In this document: one piece after another, positions 1 through 6,264 of the stretch
Numbering within the stretch: position 1 is the first letter of the stretch
Layout of the letters: every line of letters starts with the position of its first letter
Origin: Flavobacteriaceae bacterium
Lineage (GTDB): Bacteria > Bacteroidota > Bacteroidia > Flavobacteriales > Flavobacteriaceae
DNA length: 8,162 bases
NCBI GenBank assembly: GCA_023141985.1
Contig: JAGLKH010000347.1
Location: 1-8,162, forward strand
Reading direction: 5' to 3'
Notes under the pieces: model-generated
The model's input: the letters and a program-made list of their open reading frames with translations, nothing else
What the model was told of the DNA's origin: nothing
Database searches by the model: none
Translations under genes and position numbers: made by a program

Positions 1-1299
<1,299 letters not shown>

Positions 1300-1326
1300 T
1301 CTAATATTTTTATAAAATATTATTGA

Positions 1327-1363
1327 ATTAAAAAGCCGAAGTATTACACTTCGGCTTTTTAAT
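1327..1363. terminator. Bidirectional intrinsic terminator between groEL and the lipoprotein gene
   Basis: A perfect 16-bp inverted repeat (arms 1327-1342 and 1348-1363, loop ATTAC) has a GC-rich core, GCCGAAGT/ACTTCGGC, flanked by an A-run on the left and a T-run on the right. It therefore reads as a hairpin plus U-tract on both strands. It lies in the 69-bp gap between two convergent stop codons, so it can end groEL transcripts on the + strand and the exosortase/lipoprotein transcript on the - strand. Confidence 0.9.
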
Positions 1364-1368
1364 GTTTT

Positions 1369-1677
1369 TTATTCTCCTTCTGTTTGTTCAACAGGATCTT
1401 TATCATGGTCATGGGCATCAGGTTCTGAATCAGTTTCCTCTTCCTTTTCTGCCTTTTTTAAAGTCATTTTACAAACTGGACAGGCACCTTCTTCATCATA
1501 AGTTTTTCCGTTTTCACAATCCATTGGACATTGATAAACATCGTTTAACGCTAAATCTGCTTTTTCTACACCAAGTTCTGTCTGCTCTGCTTCTTGATCT
1601 TTCTTAGAGTCTTTACAAGAAACAACTATAATACTCATGCTTAAAAATAGGGCTAATAATAAAATTGATTTTTTCAT
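1369..1677 (-). CDS. Small lipoprotein with a heavy-metal-binding domain
   Basis: This 102-residue protein has a lipoprotein signal peptide: MKK, a hydrophobic stretch at about 4-19, and a lipobox ending VVSC with Cys21 as the probable lipidated residue. The body is acidic and probably periplasmic or outer-membrane anchored. Residues 48-73 match the short heavy-metal-binding domain (YHS-like, HMBD) found in copper/silver efflux proteins: CPMDC (Cys50, Met52, Cys54) and, after a GKTYDEEGAC spacer, CPVCKM (Cys66, Cys69, Met71). The tail contains HDHD (His89, His91), which could add metal ligands. No efflux pump gene is adjacent. The gene follows the exosortase F pair on the same strand after a 47-bp gap, so it may share that transcript or use a weak promoter in the gap. 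The start is ATG with the signal peptide directly behind it. Metal binding is inferred from the motif; the metal and the physiological role are unknown. Confidence 0.85.
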   Translation of the reverse strand: MKKSILLLALFLSMSIIVVSCKDSKKDQEAEQTELGVEKADLALNDVYQCPMDCENGKTYDEEGACPVCKMTLKKAEKEEETDSEPDAHDHDKDPVEQTEGE

Positions 1678-1696
1678 GATTTAGTTTTCTGTTTTG

Positions 1697-1726
1697 GTTA
1701 CTTGTATTAAGTAACGTTCAAATATC
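1697..1726 (-). promoter_or_regulatory. Possible promoter box and hairpin ahead of the lipoprotein gene
   Basis: Read on the - strand, GATATTTG (1726-1719) fits the Bacteroidota -7 box TAnnTTTG at five of six fixed positions and overlaps the stop codon of the preceding gene. No good -33 TTG is visible upstream. It is followed by a perfect 7-bp inverted repeat (1697-1703 with 1709-1715, loop 5 nt), which has no U-tract on this strand and so is not a typical terminator. It could give the lipoprotein gene some independent expression. The support is weak. Confidence 0.25.
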
Positions 1727-2153
1727 ATTGTTGTTGTTTATAATAATATAACGCAGGTAATAATAATAATAAAATTATAGGCTGAATTAAAAATCTACGA
1801 ATATTGAAAAAAATATAATAATCTTCCTGCTTCGGGTTTAAAACAAAATATAAGAATAGCATTAACAATACAATATATGCTAAGGCATAGATCGCTGTAG
1901 AGAATTTCACCATAGTCTTATCTTTAAAAAACACAAATATTATAGATAGTGATATTATAGTATTCAATACATAGCGTAAAGTTGTAAAGGTAGTAAGCTT
2001 AAATACTTCTCGCCTTGGATTATCCATATATAAATAATCGCTTTTAAAAAACAGTAAATACGGATCGTAAAATAATTGATCTTCAAAAACTCTAATTAAG
2101 ACTAAAAGCAAAAACAAAACAAAGAGCAATATGTATTTTCCGTAATTAATCAT
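1725..2153 (-). CDS. Exosortase F system-associated membrane protein
   Basis: This 142-residue integral membrane protein has about four hydrophobic segments (roughly 6-20, 57-75, 85-105 and 119-135). The conserved-looking motif RVFEDQLFYDP follows the first segment at residues 21-31, and an Arg pair (119-120) precedes the last. Size, topology and the RxFE...LFYDP motif agree with the family found next to exosortase XrtF in flavobacteria (from memory, TIGR04127). Its ATG lies inside the end of xrtF: the genes overlap by 8 nt, so translation is probably coupled and the two proteins are likely made in fixed ratio. The biochemical role is unknown. It could be a partner or chaperone of XrtF in the inner membrane, but that is inference from the constant pairing. 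The family call rests on recognition, length and context; no search was run. Confidence 0.82.
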   Translation of the reverse strand: MINYGKYILLFVLFLLLVLIRVFEDQLFYDPYLLFFKSDYLYMDNPRREVFKLTTFTTLRYVLNTIISLSIIFVFFKDKTMVKFSTAIYALAYIVLLMLFLYFVLNPKQEDYYIFFNIRRFLIQPIILLLLLPALYYYKQQQ

Positions 2154-2697
2154 TTTTGTTTTTTAAATTAGCAAAACGATTAACCCAAAACATCCACAGC
2201 AAAAACACCAATCCATAAATAATTAATGGAAATATTACAGCATGCAAAATTTCTCTTCGCCATGGGTAATTATATAAACCAATTGATAACATTACAATAC
2301 GAAAAAGATTCACAACATAGATTAATATACAACCTGAAAGCAGATAAAACAATGTGACTTTAAATTTACTGGCAAAAGCAATAATAAAGGACACAAAAAG
2401 TATAATAATACTTATCGAGTTACAGCCTTCTATAACTCTTGCGACATATTTTTTATTAATAATAAGTTTCATTGAAGCCTCATTAGGATGCGGTACAACT
2501 TGTGCTTTATAGCCAACCGTTTCTAATAGAGACTTAGTTTGTTTAGCTACTAAATTTGTAACATAATCAGGATAAAATTTTGACCCTTGAGAATAATCTA
2601 AATACAATTTGTAAGATATCGACAATACACTATACACTAACAAAAATGTAAGTATAAACTTTATTACAGACTTGTATTTTTTAAAAAGTTCCTTCAA
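2146..2697 (-). CDS. xrtF: Exosortase family protein XrtF, TTG start
   Basis: Exosortases are inner-membrane Cys proteases/transpeptidase-like enzymes that recognise and cut C-terminal sorting signals on exported proteins. This 183-residue member has hydrophobic segments at about 11-32, 95-110, 114-138 and 152-172. The three residues of the family active site sit in the expected order: Cys92 in EGCNSISI, Arg133 in NLFRIVMLS and His152 in EILHAVIFP. The region between the first membrane segment and Cys92 is probably periplasmic. The start codon is TTG (2697-2695). There is no in-frame ATG upstream before a stop, and the next internal Met is residue 76, past the first membrane segment. The N-terminus MKELFKKYK before a hydrophobic helix is what this family usually shows. 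The gene overlaps the associated-protein gene by 8 nt and diverges from the GAF gene. No protein with a sorting signal is encoded in the window, so the substrate is unknown. Confidence 0.9.
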   Translation of the reverse strand: MKELFKKYKSVIKFILTFLLVYSVLSISYKLYLDYSQGSKFYPDYVTNLVAKQTKSLLETVGYKAQVVPHPNEASMKLIINKKYVARVIEGCNSISIIILFVSFIIAFASKFKVTLFYLLSGCILIYVVNLFRIVMLSIGLYNYPWRREILHAVIFPLIIYGLVFLLWMFWVNRFANLKNKND

Positions 2698-2716
2698 TAG
2701 ATTTAGGATAATTACA

Positions 2717-2771
2717 CTTTTATAAATAAATAAAAGATGTGCTGTTTTTTAGTTGATTTTAAATACTTTTA
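2717..2771. promoter_or_regulatory. Divergent regulatory region between xrtF and the GAF gene
   Basis: The two genes are divergent and separated by 92 bp (2698-2789), so both promoters must lie here or overlap the coding ends. A perfect inverted repeat, CTTTTAT-6 nt-ATAAAAG (2717-2736), sits nearer xrtF. For the + strand, TACTTTTA (2764-2771) matches TAnnTTTG at five of six fixed positions and would start transcription about 10 nt before the GAF gene ATG; its -33 partner is poor. No clear -7 box was found for xrtF. The inverted repeat could be an operator, but it is pure A/T apart from its outer C/G pair and may be chance. Confidence 0.3.
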
Positions 2772-2789
2772 TCAAAATTTTCAACAAAA

Positions 2790-3242
2790 ATGTTAAATGC
2801 TTTATATTCAAAAGTAAATGAAATTGTTTCAAATACAAATGAAACCATTGAAAAACGATTATTTCTTATTTGTGAATTGCTTGAATATAACGTTCCATAT
2901 TACAATTGGGTAGGCTTTTATTTTAGAAATGGAGACAAAGAAGAATTAAAACTTGGACCTTATGTAGGTACACCAACTAACCATACAATTATTCCTTTTG
3001 GAAGAGGGATTTGCGGTCAGGTTGCAGTAAGCAATAAAAAATTTGTGGTACCAGATGTTTCAGCACAAGACAATTATTTAGCGTGTAGTATTGATGTAAA
3101 AGCAGAGATTGTTGTACCCATTTTTGTAAATGGAAAAAATATTGGGCAAATTGATATCGACTCAAGTACCGTTAATCCTTTCACTACATCAGATGAACTT
3201 TTTTTAGAATTTGTTTGCGAAAAAGTTTCCGAAATACTTTAG
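2790..3242 (+). CDS. GAF-domain protein of the free methionine-(R)-sulfoxide reductase family
   Basis: This 150-residue soluble protein is a single GAF domain. Family members such as E. coli fRMsr (YebR/MsrC) reduce free methionine-(R)-sulfoxide using cysteine chemistry. Aligned by eye to that family, the conserved core is clear: WVGFYF (40-45), LGPYVG (55-60), PFGRGICGQVAV (69-80), LACSIDVKAEIVVP (97-110) and GQIDIDS (119-125). Cys75 and Cys99 match Cys94 and catalytic Cys118. Glu106, Asp122 and Asp124 match the substrate-site Glu125, Asp141 and Asp143 with identical spacing. The position of Cys84, reported as a recycling cysteine in studied enzymes, is His65 here. Reductase activity is therefore plausible but not certain; a ligand-binding or altered redox role is possible. 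The start is ATG in an A-rich context (CAACAAAAATG). The gene appears to be monocistronic, divergent from xrtF and separated from purH by 177 bp. Confidence 0.85.
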   Translation: MLNALYSKVNEIVSNTNETIEKRLFLICELLEYNVPYYNWVGFYFRNGDKEELKLGPYVGTPTNHTIIPFGRGICGQVAVSNKKFVVPDVSAQDNYLACSIDVKAEIVVPIFVNGKNIGQIDIDSSTVNPFTTSDELFLEFVCEKVSEIL

Positions 3243-3266
3243 ATGTTAATAACTATTCTTTTTGGT

Positions 3267-3288
3267 TGAAAAATCTATTCATTTTTCA
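3267..3288 (+). terminator. Possible weak A/T hairpin after the GAF gene
   Basis: An 8-bp perfect inverted repeat, TGAAAAAT-CTATTC-ATTTTTCA, starts 25 nt after the GAF gene stop. The stem has one G-C pair and the T-run lies inside the 3' arm, so termination would be weak. It is the only candidate between this gene and the purH promoter. Confidence 0.3.
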
Positions 3289-3312
3289 TTTATTAAACAC
3301 TTATTATATCGT

Positions 3313-3320
3313 TATTTTTG
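3313..3320 (+). promoter_or_regulatory. Probable purH promoter (-7 box TATTTTTG)
   Basis: TATTTTTG is a perfect match to the Bacteroidota primary-sigma -7 consensus TAnnTTTG. The -33 region around 3289-3292 (TTTA) is only a partial match to TTTG. Transcription would begin near 3327, giving a leader of about 93 nt before purH, which contains the two hairpins listed separately. Confidence 0.45.
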
Positions 3321-3336
3321 TGTTTTAAAAAATATT

Positions 3337-3392
3337 CTCCAATGTAAAACACTGGAGTTTCCAATTAATTGTCATTCCCATAAAAATGGGAA
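3337..3392 (+). promoter_or_regulatory. Two-hairpin leader of purH
   Basis: Hairpin 1 (3337-3357) pairs CTCCAATGT with ACACTGGAG, with one A-C mismatch and a 3-nt loop. Hairpin 2 (3375-3392) pairs TTCCCAT with ATGGGAA perfectly around an AAAA loop. Neither is followed by a U-tract, so they are not classical terminators. An unstructured CA-rich stretch (3393-3418) then leads to the purH ATG. I do not recognise a known purine, PRPP or ZTP riboswitch core. The structures could affect mRNA stability or translation, or hairpin 2 could be a remnant of a dispersed GTCATTCC-type palindrome. Confidence 0.4.
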
Positions 3393-3419
3393 ACAACACA
3401 ACTCTACAACACCACAATA

Positions 3420-4952
3420 ATGAGCAATAAAAAAACAATTAAATCTGCACTAATTTCGGTTTTTAGTAAGGAAGGTTTAGCACCTATAGTAAAACAATTA
3501 AACGAATTTGGAGTTACTATTTATTCCACCGGAGGCACACAAAAATTCATCAATGATTTGGGAATTAATGTTATTCCAGCCGAAGATATTACCTCTTATC
3601 CCTCTATTCTTGGTGGTCGTGTAAAAACCCTGCATCCAAAAATATTTGGTGGTATTTTAAACAGACAAAATAATCCACAAGATGTTACTGAATTAGAAGA
3701 ATACAACATTCCGCAAATTGATGCAGTAATAGTAGATTTATATCCTTTTGAAAAAACAGTAGCATCTGGAGCAAGTGAACAAGACATTATTGAGAAAATA
3801 GATATTGGTGGCATTTCCCTTATTCGCGCAGCAGCTAAAAATTTTGTTGATGTTATTTGTGTATCATCTGTTGAAGATTATGCTGAGTTTTTAGAACTTA
3901 TTACAAACAATAATGGAAGCATTACCGAAGAAGACAGAAAGCGTTTTGCTGCCAAAGCCTTTAATGTATCCTCGCATTATGATACAGCAATTTTTAACTA
4001 TTTCAATAAAAATCATGATGAGCCCGTTTTAAAAATTAGTGAAACTAAAGGTAAGGTTCTACGCTATGGTGAAAACCCTCACCAAAAAGGATTTTTCTTT
4101 GGAAATTTCGATGGCTTATTCACCAAGCTTCATGGTAAAGAATTAAGTTATAACAATTTATTAGACGTAGACGCAGCCGTAAATTTAATGAACGAATTTA
4201 AAAATGACGCACCAACATTCGCCATTCTAAAACACAATAATGCTTGTGGATTGGCTACTCGGCCTACAGTGCATAAAGCTTATATTGATGCATTATCCGG
4301 AGATCCTGTTTCAGCTTTTGGTGGCGTTTTAATTTGTAATACTGAAATTGATGCAGCAACGGCAACCGAAATTCATAGTCTATTTTGTGAAGTAGTAATA
4401 GCTCCTTCGTTTTCAAAAGAAGCTTTAGAAATTTTAAAAGGAAAAAAGAATAGAATTTTATTAATTCTAAACGATATCGATTTTCCAAAAACAACTGTTA
4501 GAAGTTGTTTAAACGGTGTTTTAGTTCAGGACAGAGATTCTAAAACCGATACCATAGACAATTTAACTGAAGTTACAACCAACTCGCCTTATATAAACGA
4601 ATTAGAGGATTTATTATTTGCTTCTAAAATTTGCAAACACACTAAATCTAACACTATCGTTTTAGCAAAAAACAAACAGCTTTGTGCAAGTGGTACTGGC
4701 CAAACCAGCCGTGTTGATGCTTTAAATCAAGCCATACATAAAGCACAAACTTTTAATTTCGATTTAAAAGGATCTGTTATGGCAAGCGATGCATTTTTTC
4801 CATTTCCTGATTGTGTAGAGATAGCAAAAAAAGCAGGTGTAACAGCAGTTATTCAACCTGGAGGCTCTATAAAAGATCAGCTAAGTATTGATTATTGTAA
4901 TGCAAACGAAGTTGCTATGGTATTTACAGGAACACGTCATTTTAAACATTAA
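3420..4952 (+). CDS. purH: Bifunctional AICAR formyltransferase / IMP cyclohydrolase PurH
   Basis: PurH catalyses the last two steps of de novo purine synthesis in the cytoplasm: formylation of AICAR with 10-formyl-tetrahydrofolate, then ring closure of FAICAR to IMP. The 510 residues are close to the usual length (E. coli 529). The N-terminal MGS-like cyclohydrolase domain (about 1-150) shows STGGT (36-40), GGRVKTLHPKI (65-75) and DIGGISLIRAAAKN (128-141). The C-terminal transformylase domain shows LRYGENPHQ (214-222), the catalytic Lys271-His272 in LKHNNACG, SAFGG (298-302), SDAFFPFPD (456-464), QPGGSIKD (479-486) and the terminal GTRHFKH. The usual SVSDK near the N-terminus reads SVFSK, and the usual KHxNPCG reads KHNNACG. 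I take both as lineage variants, not damage. The ATG is the first start after the leader and gives a normal N-terminus. The gene has its own promoter and a weak terminator, and precedes the mre operon on the same strand. Confidence 0.97.
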   Translation: MSNKKTIKSALISVFSKEGLAPIVKQLNEFGVTIYSTGGTQKFINDLGINVIPAEDITSYPSILGGRVKTLHPKIFGGILNRQNNPQDVTELEEYNIPQIDAVIVDLYPFEKTVASGASEQDIIEKIDIGGISLIRAAAKNFVDVICVSSVEDYAEFLELITNNNGSITEEDRKRFAAKAFNVSSHYDTAIFNYFNKNHDEPVLKISETKGKVLRYGENPHQKGFFFGNFDGLFTKLHGKELSYNNLLDVDAAVNLMNEFKNDAPTFAILKHNNACGLATRPTVHKAYIDALSGDPVSAFGGVLICNTEIDAATATEIHSLFCEVVIAPSFSKEALEILKGKKNRILLILNDIDFPKTTVRSCLNGVLVQDRDSKTDTIDNLTEVTTNSPYINELEDLLFASKICKHTKSNTIVLAKNKQLCASGTGQTSRVDALNQAIHKAQTFNFDLKGSVMASDAFFPFPDCVEIAKKAGVTAVIQPGGSIKDQLSIDYCNANEVAMVFTGTRHFKH

Positions 4953-4970
4953 AAAAAGTATCTTTTTTTA
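4950..4970 (+). terminator. A/T-rich hairpin with T-run at the end of purH
   Basis: TAAAAAAAG-TAT-CTTTTTTTA forms a 9-bp stem that starts within the purH stop codon and ends in seven T residues. Only one pair is G-C, so it is a weak or leaky terminator at best. Read-through into mreB, 112 bp after the purH stop, is possible. Confidence 0.4.
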
Positions 4971-5005
4971 GAAGTCCGTTTAATATCTTATTACGTATAT
5001 TTTAG

Positions 5006-5019
5006 TACATTTACATTTA
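5006..5019 (+). promoter_or_regulatory. Candidate promoter of the mre operon
   Basis: Two overlapping TACATTTA boxes (5006-5013 and 5012-5019) each match TAnnTTTG at five of six fixed positions. They lie 45-58 nt before the mreB ATG. The upstream -33 region has no clear TTG. Some promoter is expected here because the A/T hairpin after purH would reduce read-through. The exact site is uncertain. Confidence 0.3.
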
Positions 5020-5064
5020 TTCAAAAAAAAAACAATATAAGAACCCTAATAATTTAAGTAGCCA

Positions 5065-6093
5065 ATGGGATTTTTTGATTTCTTAACCGAAGAAGTAGCC
5101 ATAGATTTAGGAACTGCAAACACACTTATTATTCATAACGACAAAGTAGTTGTAGATAGCCCATCGATAGTTGCAAGAGATAGAATTACTGGTAAAATAA
5201 TTGCTGTAGGTAAAGAAGCCAGTTTAATGCAAGGGAAAACACATGAAAATATTAAAACTATTAGACCTCTTAAAGATGGTGTAATTGCCGATTTTGAAGC
5301 TTCGGAGCAAATGATAAATACTTTTATAAAGAATATTCCTGCGCTTAAAAAAAGATTGTTTGCCCCTGCCCTACGAATGGTGATTTGTATTCCTTCAGGA
5401 ATTACCGAAGTCGAAATGCGTGCTGTAAGAGAATCCGCAGAACGTGTTAATGGAAAAGAAATTTATTTAATTCATGAACCTATGGCAGCGGCTATTGGGA
5501 TTGGGATTGATATTATGCAACCTAAAGGAAACATGATCGTTGATATAGGTGGTGGAACAACCGAAATTGCAGTAATTGCACTAGGTGGAATTGTATGTGA
5601 CAAATCTATTAAAGTTGCTGGAGATGTGTTTACTAATGATATTATTTACTATATGCGTACGCAACACAACTTGTATGTAGGTGATCGTACTGCTGAAAAA
5701 ATTAAAATTCAAATTGGTGCAGCTACTGAAGATTTAGACATTCCGCCTGAAGACATGAGCGTTCAAGGACGTGACTTACTTACAGGAAAACCTAAGCAGG
5801 TTCAAATCTCGCATAGAGAGATTGCTAAAGCTTTAGACAAATCTATTTTGCGTGTTGAAGATGCAGTCATGGAGACCTTATCAAAAACGCCTCCTGAGCT
5901 TGCTGCTGATATCTATAATACAGGGATTTATTTGGCTGGTGGTGGCTCAATGCTTCGTGGTTTAGATAAACGTCTGTCTCAAAAAACAGATTTACCTGTT
6001 TACATTTCGGAAGATCCTTTAAGAGCGGTTGTTAGAGGAACTGGAATTGTATTAAAAAACATTACTAAATATAAAAACGTATTGATTAAATAG
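5065..6093 (+). CDS. mreB: Rod shape-determining protein MreB
   Basis: MreB is the bacterial actin homologue that forms membrane-associated filaments and positions the elongation-specific peptidoglycan machinery. The 342 residues are of normal length (E. coli 347). Actin-fold motifs appear in order: phosphate-1 VAIDLGTANTL (11-21), IPSGITEVEMRA (109-120), HEPMAAAIG (137-145), phosphate-2 IVDIGGGTTEIAVI (158-171) and the adenosine motif LAGGGSMLRGL (290-300). The short N-terminal stretch MGFFDFLTEE is the usual amphipathic membrane-binding segment and supports the chosen ATG. The gene heads the mreB-mreC-mreD-mrdA cluster. A 171-bp gap separates it from mreC, much longer than the overlapping junctions further along, so mreC-mreD-mrdA might also be expressed or regulated separately. 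Confidence 0.98.
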   Translation: MGFFDFLTEEVAIDLGTANTLIIHNDKVVVDSPSIVARDRITGKIIAVGKEASLMQGKTHENIKTIRPLKDGVIADFEASEQMINTFIKNIPALKKRLFAPALRMVICIPSGITEVEMRAVRESAERVNGKEIYLIHEPMAAAIGIGIDIMQPKGNMIVDIGGGTTEIAVIALGGIVCDKSIKVAGDVFTNDIIYYMRTQHNLYVGDRTAEKIKIQIGAATEDLDIPPEDMSVQGRDLLTGKPKQVQISHREIAKALDKSILRVEDAVMETLSKTPPELAADIYNTGIYLAGGGSMLRGLDKRLSQKTDLPVYISEDPLRAVVRGTGIVLKNITKYKNVLIK

Positions 6094-6168
6094 ACACATC
6101 CCAATTAAACATCAAAATAATGTATATAAATTGTTTCTTTTCTGCTTATTCATCGTTTAAAAATATAA

Positions 6169-6210
6169 CCTTAACTAAGGCTATGCTTAAATTTTTAGCC
6201 TTGACTAATC
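6169..6210 (+). repeat. Direct repeat and overlapping inverted repeats in the mreB-mreC gap
   Basis: CCTTAACTAA (6169-6178) and CCTTGACTAA (6199-6208) are copies with one mismatch whose starts are exactly 30 bp apart, about three helical turns. The first copy lies in the near-palindrome CCTTA-AC-TAAGG (6169-6180). AAGGCTA (6177-6183) can also pair with TAGCCTT (6196-6202) as a 7-bp stem, so two mutually exclusive RNA folds are possible. A third, inverted heptamer copy, TTAGTTA, lies at 6226-6232. This could be an operator, an RNA switch or processing site, or part of a short ORF; nothing here decides between them. Confidence 0.4.
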
Positions 6211-6264
6211 AAAAAATAATTCAATTTAGTTACACATCATTCTGAAATTCAATTGGTATAAAAA

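Noticed and set aside
1362..1607. Open frame on the + strand opposite the lipoprotein gene
   Set aside because: It overlaps the terminator and is the antisense of a gene with a clear lipobox and metal-binding motif; its product has no domain signal.
1697..1715. Intrinsic terminator between the exosortase-associated gene and the lipoprotein gene
   Set aside because: The 7-bp stem is followed on the - strand by CCAAAACAG and not a U-tract, so it does not look like a terminator.
3337..3392. Purine-type or PRPP/ppGpp riboswitch upstream of purH
   Set aside because: The hairpins are short and simple. I found no three-way junction core or conserved loop pair of the purine aptamer, nor the conserved motifs of the ykkC group.
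3596..4494. Antisense open frames within purH (3596-3814 and 4264-4494)
   Set aside because: They lie wholly inside purH, whose motifs run through both stretches, and have low-complexity or unrecognisable products.
6201..6229. Possible mreC promoter: TTGACT (6201-6206) with CAATTTAG (6222-6229)
   Set aside because: The downstream box matches TAnnTTTG poorly, and TTGACT is part of the direct repeat, so the likeness to a promoter may be coincidental.
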